From G965216695 sp965216695 (GTDB lineage Bacteria > Pseudomonadota > Gammaproteobacteria > Pseudomonadales > Azotimanducaceae), in contig OZ244212.1 in NCBI GenBank assembly GCA_965216695.1, positions 620,001 to 684,000 on the forward strand: a DNA stretch of 64,000 nucleotides, written 5' to 3'. The notes under the pieces are model-generated. The model had not been told where the DNA came from, ran no database searches, and saw only the letters and a list, made by a program, of their open reading frames with translations. Made by a program: the position numbers and the translations under genes. Below, in pieces: positions 9,360 through 17,134 of this stretch; position 1 is the stretch's first letter; every line of letters begins with the position of its first letter.

Positions 9360-11081
9360 TTACGGCAACGGCTGAACATGCTCCACCACGAGTTGCAGCG
9401 TTTCCGCACCGCGGTAGTCGTTGATTCCCATGCGATAAAGCACACGTAGCCGTGCCGCACCGTGCACCGGCGGCTGGCGGAAGGCAATTGCCTCAACCAG
9501 CCGGCCGTCCGCTTCGAGCACGAGCCTCAGATGATGGGAACCGACGACCCGTTGGCTCACCAGCGCAAACTCACCATGGAATGTGGGTTCGGGAAATCGC
9601 GCGCCCCAGGGACCACCGTCCCGCAACAGATACGCGGTTTCAAGCGACAACTGATCCACCTCCAGCTCTCCGTCGCTATAGAACACGGGCTCGAGCAACG
9701 CCGGATCGCACACGGCCTTCACCTGCCGGTCGAAGGCAACGGAGAACTGCGGCAGGTGGATGCGCCGTATCGACAGACCCGCAGCCATTGCGTGACCGCC
9801 GAATTTCAACAACAGCCCGGGATGTCGCGTCGCGACCCCGTCGAGTACGTCGCGAATGTGCAGTCCCTCAACGCTGCGCGCGGATCCCTTGAGTTCGTCG
9901 GGCGCCGCATCCCCCGCGTCCGCGAACGCGACCACCGGCCGATGCGCGCGCTCACGGATCCGCGCCGCAACCAAACCGACCACGCCTTGATGCCAGCTCG
10001 GATCGTAGAGCACGAGACCGCTCCGTTCCCCCTGCTCGACCGGCTGAGACGCGACGATCATCTCCGCGTCCTCCACCATCGTCTGCTCCAGCTCGCGTCG
10101 CGCTCTGTTCAAACGATCCAGCGCGAGCGCCAGATTCTGCGCTTCCGCCGGTTCGTCCGTGAGCAAGCAGCGAATGCCAATCGTGATGTCGTCCAGACGA
10201 CCCGCCGCGTTCAGTCTTGGAGCCACCGCGTATCCGAGATCGGATGCCTGCAGCGTCGCCCGGTTTCTGCCTGCCAGCTCGATCAGCGCGTTGATGCCTG
10301 CACAACAGCGACCGCGACGGATCCGCGAGAGTCCCTGATGTACCAACACACGATTGTTGGCATCCAGTGGCACCACATCTGCCACCGTACCCAGAGCCAC
10401 CAGATCCAAATACTCACCCAGATTGGGTTCGTCCCGATCGTCGAACCAGCCCCGTTCGCGCAGCGCGGCTCGTGTGGCGCCCAGCACGTAGTACGCCACA
10501 CCTACCCCGGCAAGCGCGCCGCTCTCGAAATCACAGTCGGCCAGATTCGGATTGACGATCACACAGTCCGCAGGCAGGGCATCGCCCGGCAGATGGTGGT
10601 CCGTAATGATCACGTCAATACCCAGTTCACGGGCTCGGCGAACGCCCTCGACGCTGGATATGCCGTTGTCGACGGTGACCAACACATCCGGCGGATCCCG
10701 AGCGAGAAGGTCGACGATTTCAATCGAAAGCCCGTAACCAAAGTCGAAACGGTTGGGCACGACGAAATCGACCGACGTACTGCCAAATGCACGGAGGACG
10801 CGCACGCACAAAGCAACCGACGTAGCGCCGTCTGCGTCGAAATCGCCAACGATCATGATCCGCTGACCGCGACTTACCGCATCCGCGAGCCGCCGGGCCG
10901 CCGGATCCACGCCCAATGCACGCGGGGACAACATGCGAGCGAGGCTTCGATCCAGAACCTGGGGGTCCGCCACGCCGCGATTCGCATATATTCGCCTGAG
11001 CACGTTGGGGATCGAATCCGGCAACGCATTTTCGGAGACCGACGTAGCTTCACTGCGCAACTCAATGCGCAGACTAGTCAT
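9360..11081 (-). CDS. recJ: Single-stranded-DNA-specific exonuclease RecJ
   Basis: A 5'-3' ssDNA exonuclease of the DHH phosphoesterase family, used in mismatch repair, RecF-pathway recombination and fork processing. From the ATG at 11081 it has 573 residues, close to E. coli RecJ (577). Metal-binding motifs are VGDFDADGATSVAL, VTVDNG and IITDHHLPGD (the DHH motif); GHAMAAGLSI near 460 is the DHHA1 glycine-rich motif. The start codon overlaps the end of hom by 8 bases. The open frame upstream of 11081 lies inside hom and is discarded. prfB follows after 32 bases. Confidence 0.96.
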   Translation of the reverse strand: MTSLRIELRSEATSVSENALPDSIPNVLRRIYANRGVADPQVLDRSLARMLSPRALGVDPAARRLADAVSRGQRIMIVGDFDADGATSVALCVRVLRAFGSTSVDFVVPNRFDFGYGLSIEIVDLLARDPPDVLVTVDNGISSVEGVRRARELGIDVIITDHHLPGDALPADCVIVNPNLADCDFESGALAGVGVAYYVLGATRAALRERGWFDDRDEPNLGEYLDLVALGTVADVVPLDANNRVLVHQGLSRIRRGRCCAGINALIELAGRNRATLQASDLGYAVAPRLNAAGRLDDITIGIRCLLTDEPAEAQNLALALDRLNRARRELEQTMVEDAEMIVASQPVEQGERSGLVLYDPSWHQGVVGLVAARIRERAHRPVVAFADAGDAAPDELKGSARSVEGLHIRDVLDGVATRHPGLLLKFGGHAMAAGLSIRRIHLPQFSVAFDRQVKAVCDPALLEPVFYSDGELEVDQLSLETAYLLRDGGPWGARFPEPTFHGEFALVSQRVVGSHHLRLVLEADGRLVEAIAFRQPPVHGAARLRVLYRMGINDYRGAETLQLVVEHVQPLP

Positions 11082-12405
11082 GGTCGAGGGGCGCGACCCG
11101 GATTCGCCGAATCGAATCCACGATTTCCGGCAGAGCCTGAACTTCCTCCAGCACGCGCACCATCTCGCTTTCAACCACCGGCTGCGTCAACACCACGATC
11201 GGCACCCAGGCTTCGCCCTCGTCGCGCTGCGCGATCGCCTGCTCGCGTTGGATTGCCGCCTCGATGCTCACGCCGTGCTCGCTGAGTATGGTTGCGACGC
11301 GCGCGAACACTCCCGGTCGGTCGAGGGACGGGATCCGAAGATAATGCGACGAGAGGGTGTCGCCAATGGGCAGGATGCGTACGTCGCCGGAAGCAGTTGG
11401 ACGCCCGTCGGCTACCGCGAGGTTCGCTGAACCGCGCGCCAGCGCAATCAGATCGGCAACGACCGCGCTGGCGGTGGGCAGTGCACCAGCGCCCGCGCCA
11501 CCGTAGATGGTCGGACCCGCCGCATCGGCGTCAACCACCACGGCGTTGACGACACCGCCGATGTGCGCCAGGACATGCTCGTTGGGAACCAGCGCCGGTT
11601 GCACGCGCGCCTCAATGCCATTTGCCGTGCGTTTCGCGAACCCGAGGTGTTTAATCGAATAGCCTAGTTCCTTCGCGTAGCCGATGTCCTCGGGCGTGAT
11701 GCCGCCGATGCCCTCGCAATACACGTGCTCGAACGCAAATGGCGCATCGAACGCGAGCGCGAGCAATATCGAGAGCTTGTGCGCAGCGTCGATTCCTTCC
11801 ACATCAAAGGTTGGATCGGCCTCCGCATATCCGAGGCGTTGAGCGTCAGCCAAGGCGTCCGCAAACGCCTCGCCACGCTCTGCCATCGCCGTCAGAATGT
11901 AGTTGCTGGTGCCGTTGATGATTCCGGCGAGCCAGCGGAAGTCGTTGGCGGCCAGCGAGTTGCCGAGCGCGGCCACGATCGGAACCCCGCCAGCGACGGT
12001 CGCTTCGATACCAATGGTAACGCCGGACTCGGCAGCCAACGGGAACAGTTCGTTGCCGTGCTCGGCAATCACTGCTTTGTTTGCGGTAACCAGCGGTTTA
12101 CCGCTGCGCAGGCACGCTTTCGAGATCTCCACCGCGAGGTCGGTGCCTCCGATCGCCTCGACAATCACGTCAACCTCGTCACTCGCGCAGAGGGCGGGCA
12201 GATCGGTAGAGAACGTGGCATCTCCGATCGACACGTCATCGCGCATTCGCCTGCTCGCGATGTGCGTCACCTGCAGTGGTCTGCCTGCACGCCGTGCGAT
12301 CATCGCACCATTGCGATCGAGCACCTCCAGCACACCCTGCGCCACCGTACCCAGCCCACACAAACCAATTCGGAGCGGCGTTGGCGCCGCAGCACTAGTC
12401 ACCAA
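11074..12405 (-). CDS. hom: Homoserine dehydrogenase
   Basis: Reduces aspartate semialdehyde to homoserine for threonine and methionine synthesis. It is a monofunctional enzyme of about 440 residues. GLCGLGTVAQGV at the N-terminus binds NAD(P), VTANKAVIAEHG follows, and AGIINGTSNYILT is the family signature. A C-terminal ACT domain (about 355-430, starting HYLRIPSLDRPGVFA) probably mediates threonine feedback. The start is TTG at 12405 or GTG at 12402; no ATG fits. Its place between dsbC and recJ is as in Pseudomonas, though thrC is absent here. Confidence 0.95.
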   Translation of the reverse strand: MVTSAAAPTPLRIGLCGLGTVAQGVLEVLDRNGAMIARRAGRPLQVTHIASRRMRDDVSIGDATFSTDLPALCASDEVDVIVEAIGGTDLAVEISKACLRSGKPLVTANKAVIAEHGNELFPLAAESGVTIGIEATVAGGVPIVAALGNSLAANDFRWLAGIINGTSNYILTAMAERGEAFADALADAQRLGYAEADPTFDVEGIDAAHKLSILLALAFDAPFAFEHVYCEGIGGITPEDIGYAKELGYSIKHLGFAKRTANGIEARVQPALVPNEHVLAHIGGVVNAVVVDADAAGPTIYGGAGAGALPTASAVVADLIALARGSANLAVADGRPTASGDVRILPIGDTLSSHYLRIPSLDRPGVFARVATILSEHGVSIEAAIQREQAIAQRDEGEAWVPIVVLTQPVVESEMVRVLEEVQALPEIVDSIRRIRVAPLDHD

Positions 12406-12417
12406 TGAATACCCGCG

Positions 12418-12570
12418 TCACCAATAAACACCCTCGATCTCTTCGTCCAGAAGTTCCGAACGCACGCCGAAACGCTGCTGCCGATTACGTAGCTGACTCA
12501 GGCACGCGCTCTCGTCGGGCGACGAAGTGCCGGTTGTGACGCCCGCGAGGCAGGCGTCAAAAGATAGCAA
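12418..12570 (-). CDS. Possible small hypothetical protein between dsbC and hom
   Basis: A short minus-strand frame from a TTG at 12570 ends 12 bases before hom and would encode 50 residues. It ends with a charged, helix-like stretch (LRNRQQRFGVRSELLDEE), which looks more protein-like than random. No Shine-Dalgarno sequence is evident, and no family is recognised. It could equally be a non-coding spacer. The stretch also contains an imperfect inverted repeat (GACGCC/GGCGTC) just after dsbC. Confidence 0.22.
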   Translation of the reverse strand: MLSFDACLAGVTTGTSSPDESACLSQLRNRQQRFGVRSELLDEEIEGVYW

Positions 12571-12584
12571 GCGGATGCGGCAGA

Positions 12585-13346
12585 TTAAATGCCCAGTTCT
12601 TTCGCGAGGTCCTTGGCCGGGCGGTAACCGGGAATCAACCGGCCGTCCTGCAGCACGATGGCCGGTGTCCCTGATATGCCCATTTTGCGCCCCAGATTGA
12701 ACTGATCTGCGACCGGATTTTCGCATTCCATCGGGGGAATGCTTTCACCGGCTTTAAGCTTCGTAATCGCGGTATTGGCGTCGTCAGCACACCATGCAGA
12801 GACAATCTTCTTATAGCTCTCCGAACCGACGCCTGCCCGCGGATAAGCCAGGTACCGAACCTCGACTCCCATCGCGTTCAGTTCCGGAACTTCGAGGTGC
12901 AGCTTTCGGCAGAACCCACAATCCACGTCCGTGAACACGGTCACCGTCGCTTTGGTCGCGCCGTCGGCGGCCGGGAAGATCACCATCTGTTCATCTGCCA
13001 CAGACCCCAGCAGCGTCTTGCGTTTCTCGGTCCGCGTCGCCTCGCTCAGGTTTACCAGCGCGTCACTTCGCAATTCGAACAGATCGCCCGAAAAAAGATA
13101 CCGCCCATCTTCGGTTCCATACAGCGTACTGCCGTCGGCGCCGACAACGGCGAGCACCCCTTTAACCGGTGTTGCGTCAATCCGTTCAATGGCCATGGTT
13201 GGAAACCGCTTCAGGAGCGCCTCCCGCAGCGCGGTACTGTCCGGCGACTCTTCGCTTTTCGCCGATACGACACCGCCCGCAAACAGGGCCAGCGAAATTA
13301 CGGCCGCCGCCAGGACCGGCAAACGGGGAAATCGGTGGGTGGTCAT
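12585..13346 (-). CDS. dsbC: Thiol:disulfide interchange protein DsbC
   Basis: Periplasmic disulfide isomerase. The 253-residue protein starts with a signal peptide (basic start, then LAAAVISLALFAGGVVSA). The N-terminal dimerisation domain is followed by a thioredoxin domain with the active site CGFC near residue 143, and a cis-proline loop SGTPAIVL. The second cysteine pair (AWC...MEC) matches the structural disulfide of DsbC. It sits between xerD and hom/recJ, the conserved gammaproteobacterial order. Confidence 0.95.
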   Translation of the reverse strand: MTTHRFPRLPVLAAAVISLALFAGGVVSAKSEESPDSTALREALLKRFPTMAIERIDATPVKGVLAVVGADGSTLYGTEDGRYLFSGDLFELRSDALVNLSEATRTEKRKTLLGSVADEQMVIFPAADGATKATVTVFTDVDCGFCRKLHLEVPELNAMGVEVRYLAYPRAGVGSESYKKIVSAWCADDANTAITKLKAGESIPPMECENPVADQFNLGRKMGISGTPAIVLQDGRLIPGYRPAKDLAKELGI

Positions 13347-13442
13347 GAAAATCGTCCTTGTTGTGAATTCGTTGTTGTCAGCGACAGATTCGTAATGTTA
13401 CTCGTCAAGCTCATTGGACCGCAGACCGGCCTCACAATTCAA

Positions 13443-14378
13443 TCATCCGCGGGGATGGTGGACCTCATGCAGCGCCTTCAGGCGCGCTTGAGCAACGTGG
13501 GTGTAGATCTGTGTGGTCGATAAGTCCGAGTGACCCAGCATCATCTGTACGGCGCGCAGATCTGCACCGTGATCAAGCAGGTGGGTCGCGAACGCATGCC
13601 GGAGTGTGTGCGGTGACAGCGGCGCCGCAATGCCCGCCTTGTCTGCATATTTCTTGATGCGATGCCAGAATGCCTGACGCGTGAGCGGCCGCCCGCTGGG
13701 CCCCGGAAAGAGCGCATCGCTCGCTCGACCCTCAACGAGCGCCGCCCGCCCGTCTGCCGATTCGAGATAGCGGCGCAACCAGATCAGCGCAGCCTCGCCG
13801 ACGGGTACCAGGCGTTCTTTACCACCCTTTCCCCGTACGCGGACGACGCCCTGGCGCAGGCTCAGCGACGCAAAACCCAGCGTAACGAGCTCCGATACCC
13901 GAAGCCCGGTGGCATACAGGAGTTCCAGCATCGCGCGATCACGCAGCCCCTTCACCGTGCTGTGATCCGGGGTCGCCAGCAATCGGGTAACGTCCTCTTC
14001 GGAAATCGACTTGGGCAGCAGCCGCGGAAGCTTTGGCGGTCTCAGTCGCACAGCTGGATTGCGCGCCACAAGCCCCGTGACCGCGGCGTGCCGGTAGAAA
14101 CCGCGCATACAGGATGCCGTGCGTGCCACCGAGCGCGCCGAACGCCCCTCGCGGAGCATGCCCGACAGATGCAGCGTGAGTGCGTGCGTATCCGCGGTGT
14201 ACAGCCCGGACTCGACACTGTGTGCCAGCGCGGTCAAATCTCGCCGGTACGCGTCCAGCGTATTACGCGCGAGACCACGCTCGAGCCACATGTGATCGAG
14301 ATACCTGTCGATTGCAGCACGGTCGTCTGTCGAAAGCAGCCTGTCGGACGGACGGCCCCCGCGCTCGATTCGGGACAT
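13443..14378 (-). CDS. xerD: Tyrosine recombinase XerD
   Basis: Site-specific recombinase that, with XerC, resolves chromosome dimers at dif under FtsK control. The 311 residues contain an N-terminal SAM-like core-binding domain and a catalytic domain with the full set: Arg in ATGLRVSE, Lys in GKGGKERLVP, HTLRHAFATHLL (H-x-x-R), GHSDLSTTQ and the nucleophile Tyr in TQIYTHV. The ATG at 14378 gives MSRIERGGRPS. Linkage to dsbC and recJ identifies it as XerD rather than a mobile-element integrase. Confidence 0.94.
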   Translation of the reverse strand: MSRIERGGRPSDRLLSTDDRAAIDRYLDHMWLERGLARNTLDAYRRDLTALAHSVESGLYTADTHALTLHLSGMLREGRSARSVARTASCMRGFYRHAAVTGLVARNPAVRLRPPKLPRLLPKSISEEDVTRLLATPDHSTVKGLRDRAMLELLYATGLRVSELVTLGFASLSLRQGVVRVRGKGGKERLVPVGEAALIWLRRYLESADGRAALVEGRASDALFPGPSGRPLTRQAFWHRIKKYADKAGIAAPLSPHTLRHAFATHLLDHGADLRAVQMMLGHSDLSTTQIYTHVAQARLKALHEVHHPRG

Positions 14379-14505
14379 GAATAGTTTCAGCTGTCTGCTG
14401 CAGTGGAGCGCGCACGGTACCAGCGATGCCTCGCAGGCGCACCCGGCGCGTGACTGCGCCAAGAACGTCACTCTACGCAGAGCCTGGCGTCAGTTTTCGC
14501 GGAAG

Positions 14506-14520
14506 TGACAAATTTTGTCA
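14506..14520. promoter_or_regulatory. 15-bp dyad, candidate activator site
   Basis: The sequence TGACAAATTTTGTCA has perfect 7-base arms (TGACAAA/TTTGTCA) around one central base. It lies about 105-115 bp upstream of the sigma-54 promoter at 14621, a usual distance for an enhancer-binding-protein site. It is also 128 bp upstream of the xerD start on the other strand. The cognate regulator is unknown. Confidence 0.5.
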
Positions 14521-14620
14521 CCCCGCACCGGTAGGACAGCATCCGACAACGGGCGCCACAAAGTCAGAGTAAGCATTTGTTTTTAAAAAGGAAAAAAATA
14601 TTTCGACCACAGCGGAAAAA

Positions 14621-14637
14621 CTGGCACGGCTTCTGCA
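14621..14637 (+). promoter_or_regulatory. Sigma-54 (RpoN) promoter
   Basis: CTGGCACGGCTTCTGCA matches the consensus YTGGCACGrNNNTTGCW with one mismatch (C for T at the first base of TTGC). The invariant GG (14623-14624) and GC (14635-14636) are separated by exactly 10 bases. The stretch from about 14576 to 14604 immediately upstream is A/T-rich and could bend or bind IHF. Expected transcription starts near 14648, just before the first hairpin of the RNA below. Confidence 0.8.
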
Positions 14638-14647
14638 TTAGGTATCG

Positions 14648-14802
14648 CGAGCTTCAACGAAGTACACCAGCTGTCCCCTCGGTAGTTGAAGCACTTGAGC
14701 CAGGTAATCGGTCTCTCTCCCCGATTACCCGGAACATCACCAGCTTGCTAGGCTGCTCTCCCCCTCCTTGGTCCCCTAGGCCTAGCAAGCTGGCTTTTTT
14801 TT
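14648..14802 (+). ncRNA. Sigma-54-dependent small RNA with three C-rich-loop hairpins
   Basis: No protein is supported here, but the plus-strand transcript would fold into three clean hairpins. Hairpin 1 pairs GCTTCAAC (14651-14658) with GTTGAAGC (14685-14692). Hairpin 2 pairs GGTAATCGG (14703-14711) with CCGATTACC (14721-14729) around the loop TCTCTCTCC. Hairpin 3 is a perfect 14-bp stem (14740-14753/14780-14793) followed by eight Ts, an intrinsic terminator. The loop regions carry TCCCC four times (GTCCCCTC, CTCTCCCCg, CTCTCCCCC, GTCCCCTA), resembling C-rich anti-Shine-Dalgarno seed loops of sRNAs such as NrsZ or sX13. Length is about 155 nt. Family membership is not established. Confidence 0.8.
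14740..14802 (+). terminator. Rho-independent terminator of the small RNA
   Basis: The stem CCAGCTTGCTAGGC/GCCTAGCAAGCTGG is a perfect 14 bp, the loop is 26 nt of mostly C and U (14754-14779), and the stem is followed by C and eight Ts at 14795-14802. The T run is on the plus strand only, so it terminates rightward transcription and not the convergent rplS transcript. Confidence 0.92.
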
Positions 14803-14857
14803 CCAGCCGCCGATCCCGCTAACACCCCGAGCCGCGGTAGCTGCGATTGTGCGTCCG

Positions 14858-15226
14858 CTAAACTTTCTCTTTGATTCGAGCCTTGCGCCCGGAAAGCTCA
14901 CGCAGATAGTAGAGTTTGGCCTGGCGTACGTCGCCTCGGCGCTTCACCTCGATATCTTCGATCAGTGGACTGTGGGTCTGAAACGTACGTTCCACGCCGA
15001 CGCCGTGGGAGATCTTGCGCACCGTAAACGCGGAATTGAGACCCCGGTTCTTCTTCCCGATAACCACGCCTTCGTATGCCTGAAGGCGTTCGCGGTTACC
15101 CTCGCGGACACGAACCTGCACAGATACGGTGTCACCGGGCGCGAAATCGGGCACGTTCGGTTTCGCCTGCTCGTTTTCAAGCGCTTCAATGATCTTGTTG
15201 CGTCGCACCGTCGTTCTCCTCGTCAT
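14858..15226 (-). CDS. rplS: 50S ribosomal protein L19
   Basis: Large-subunit protein at the 30S-50S interface. The 122 residues include FAPGDTVSVQVRVREGNRERLQAYEGVVI and the C-terminal AKLYYLRELSGRKARIKE, both diagnostic of L19. GAGGAG lies just upstream of the ATG at 15226. It is the last gene of rpsP-rimM-trmD-rplS and converges with the small RNA gene. Confidence 0.98.
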   Translation of the reverse strand: MTRRTTVRRNKIIEALENEQAKPNVPDFAPGDTVSVQVRVREGNRERLQAYEGVVIGKKNRGLNSAFTVRKISHGVGVERTFQTHSPLIEDIEVKRRGDVRQAKLYYLRELSGRKARIKEKV

Positions 15227-15309
15227 TCAATCACTCAGTCCAGTCACTCAAATCATGCATTCCCGATTTACGGGACCGACCAACCAACCGCCCGACATCC
15301 GGTATGCGC

Positions 15310-16056
15310 TCAATCGCCTTGGCGGGCCCAGACATCGACATCCCGCAATAGCGCCCGTTCATCTTCGCTCAGCGGTTGTCGCGTAAGCATGTCCGGGCGT
15401 TTCCGCCACGTGGTCAGCAGGCTCTGCCGCCGCCGCCAACGCGCGATCGCAGCGTGGTCCCCGCTGAGCAGCACAGGCGGCACGCCCAGACCGGCCACAT
15501 TTTCAGGGCGCGTATACTGAGGGTATTCGAGCCGGCCATCAAGATGTGATTCGTCGCTTTTCGACTCCGGATTACCCAGAACTCCCGGCAGTTGACGCGC
15601 GACCGCATCGATCAGCACGAGCGCCGGCAACTCGCCGCCAGAAACGACGTAATCGCCTATCGACACCTCTTCCGGTTGCAGGACCTCCAACACGCGCTGA
15701 TCAATTCCCTCGTAGCGCCCGCAGAGCAAGAGCAGTCCCGGCGCGCCCGCATACTCGCCCACCCGCGCCTGCGTGAGTGGCGTCCCCTGTGCAGACATCA
15801 ACACCACGCGCGTCCCAGCTACAGCATCGCGACGCGCGCGGGCGACGCAATCCAGCATCGGGCCGGCCATCATTACCATTCCGGCGCCGCCGCCGAACGG
15901 TCGATCGTCCACGGTACGATGCCGATCGGTCGTGTCGTCCCGCGGTGTATAGCAATTGAGGGAAAGCCGATCCTGCTCGATGGCGCGCCCGGTTACCCCG
16001 TGAGCCAGCGCAGAGCGAATCATGTCCGGAAACAGCGAAACGACGCCCAGCCACAT
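15310..16056 (-). CDS. trmD: tRNA (guanine37-N1)-methyltransferase
   Basis: SPOUT methyltransferase that makes m1G37 and so prevents frameshifting. From the ATG at 16056 (AGGAG upstream) it has 248 residues and begins MWLGVVSLFPDMI. The trefoil-knot AdoMet site is seen in LLLLCGRYEGIDQR and SIGDYVVSGGELPALVLIDAV. DRPFGGGAGMVM is also characteristic. The longer open frame upstream lies in the rimM-trmD spacer and is not used. Confidence 0.97.
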   Translation of the reverse strand: MWLGVVSLFPDMIRSALAHGVTGRAIEQDRLSLNCYTPRDDTTDRHRTVDDRPFGGGAGMVMMAGPMLDCVARARRDAVAGTRVVLMSAQGTPLTQARVGEYAGAPGLLLLCGRYEGIDQRVLEVLQPEEVSIGDYVVSGGELPALVLIDAVARQLPGVLGNPESKSDESHLDGRLEYPQYTRPENVAGLGVPPVLLSGDHAAIARWRRRQSLLTTWRKRPDMLTRQPLSEDERALLRDVDVWARQGD

Positions 16057-16141
16057 CGAACAATTGCTCCTTGAGTTTGCTTCCTGCGGCGTTACCGCGC
16101 GCTCAGTTACGCCAACGGATGGCCTTCCGTTCGCCGTGTGC

Positions 16142-16660
16142 TCAGTCGAACGCCCAGTCCACGACAATACATCCGGCGTCGGTATCGATTTCGGTTATCA
16201 CGGTGGCGATGAACGGCACGAGGGTTTCGCTCCCGTCTCGTGTCTGCTCCACAACCAGAACGTCGTTCGCCCCTGTCGCAAAGATAGAGGCGATCCGGCC
16301 TACGCGTTCTCCACCAGGCAGTCTGACGTCCAGACCGTAAAGATCCTTCCAGTACACTTCGTCGGGGTCGTCCAGCGGCGGTAGCGCCGACTCCGGCACC
16401 GTGACTTCCAACCCACTGTAGCCAGTTACGGCGTTTCGGTCGTTGTGATCGCGAAGCTGCACGACATACCCGTTTCTGTGGGGTCGGCTACCAGTGACGT
16501 GCAACGTAACGATTTGACCAGCTGTCTGGACCCGCCACGGCGCATAATCCAATGCATTGCTTTCGGGGTCAGTGAACGAACGAAACGCTATCCAGCCGCG
16601 AATTCCATGCGGGGCCGCCAGCCGACCGATTACGACGCCTCCCGGGCCGGCGTCCGTCAT
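16142..16660 (-). CDS. rimM: Ribosome maturation factor RimM
   Basis: Binds S19 and helps mature the 30S head. The 172 residues start with the RimM barrel (GRLAAPHGIRGWIAFRSFTDP) and end with the PRC-barrel (YWKDLYGLDVRLPGGERVGRI ... VPFIATVITEID). It sits between rpsP (5-base gap) and trmD in the standard operon. Confidence 0.96.
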   Translation of the reverse strand: MTDAGPGGVVIGRLAAPHGIRGWIAFRSFTDPESNALDYAPWRVQTAGQIVTLHVTGSRPHRNGYVVQLRDHNDRNAVTGYSGLEVTVPESALPPLDDPDEVYWKDLYGLDVRLPGGERVGRIASIFATGANDVLVVEQTRDGSETLVPFIATVITEIDTDAGCIVVDWAFD

Positions 16661-16665
16661 ACGGC

Positions 16666-16944
16666 TCAGGCGGATTCGGTCGCGGCAGGCGTATCAGTCG
16701 CCGCCGCACGTGCTTCCTTGAAGAGACTCGCGACCCGGTCCGACGGCTGAGCGCCAACGGAGAGCCAGTAGTCTACCCGCTCGAGATCAACTCGGAGCCG
16801 TTCTTCGTTGCCGCGTGCCAGCGGATTGAAAAATCCGAGGCGCTCAACGAAGCGTCCGTCGCGACGCGCGGCATGTTCTGCCACGGTGATGTGGTAGAAG
16901 GGGCTTTTCTTCGCGCCAAACCGAGCGAGGCGAATCGTGACCAT
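16666..16944 (-). CDS. rpsP: 30S ribosomal protein S16
   Basis: Small-subunit assembly protein of 92 residues, beginning MVTIRLARFGAKKSPFYHI and containing GRFVERLGFFNPLARG and a DYWLSVGAQPSDRV segment, as in all S16 proteins. The C-terminus is a short Ala/Thr-rich tail. It is the first gene of the rpsP-rimM-trmD-rplS operon. In most gammaproteobacteria ffh lies directly upstream; here a 2.5-kb insertion separates them. Confidence 0.98.
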   Translation of the reverse strand: MVTIRLARFGAKKSPFYHITVAEHAARRDGRFVERLGFFNPLARGNEERLRVDLERVDYWLSVGAQPSDRVASLFKEARAAATDTPAATESA

Positions 16945-16972
16945 GCGGACTATCCCAAAATCGAGGCGCGGT

Positions 16973-17000
16973 ATTCTAGCGAAAGCCGGGGCCGATGCAA
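16973..17000 (-). promoter_or_regulatory. Sigma-70 promoter for the rpsP operon
   Basis: On the minus strand TTGCAT (17000-16995) and TAGAAT (16978-16973) are 16 bases apart, with the -10 about 28 bases before the rpsP ATG. The -35 box ends 17 bases from the palindromic element at 17017. This promoter would give the operon its own start now that ffh is distant. Confidence 0.55.
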
Positions 17001-17016
17001 CACCGGTGGAAAGGCT

Positions 17017-17130
17017 GGGGTCAGAGCAAAGGGACAGAACAAAGGGATAGAGTCCCTTTGTTCTGTCCCTTTGCTCTGACCCCGTCAGCTGCCGTCTGCT
17101 GTCTTTGATCTGTCCCTTTGCTCTGACCCC
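17017..17130. repeat. REP-like palindromic element, copy A
   Basis: A perfect 31-bp inverted repeat starts GGGGTCAGAGCAAAGGGACA at 17017 and is mirrored at 17053-17083 around a 5-base loop (TAGAG). A further half-copy (TGTCCCTTTGCTCTGACCCC) lies at 17111-17130, next to the stop of the cytochrome gene. No T-run follows, so it is not a classical terminator. Copy B at 19307-19434 has the same layout and orientation. Such GGGGTCAGAGC palindromes resemble REP/BIME elements mobilised by Y1 (RAYT) transposases; no transposase is present here. Confidence 0.85.
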
Positions 17131-17134
17131 ACCC

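Noticed and set aside
9462..11285. 607-residue open frame on the plus strand across recJ
   Set aside because: It is antisense to recJ and hom, whose motifs are unmistakable; it is a shadow frame typical of GC-rich DNA, with His/Arg-rich composition and no domain.
14740..14802. Terminator as a shared bidirectional terminator for rplS
   Set aside because: The T-run occurs only on the plus strand; on the minus strand no T-tract follows the stem, so it does not explain rplS termination.
14577..14822. 81-residue plus-strand frame over the small RNA region
   Set aside because: It crosses the promoter, three perfect hairpins and the terminator; the composition and lack of a ribosome site argue against coding.
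17017..17130. Palindrome read as an intrinsic terminator of the cytochrome gene
   Set aside because: No T-run follows either arm, and the stem is far longer than needed; a repeat-element explanation fits better, though effects on RNA ends remain possible.
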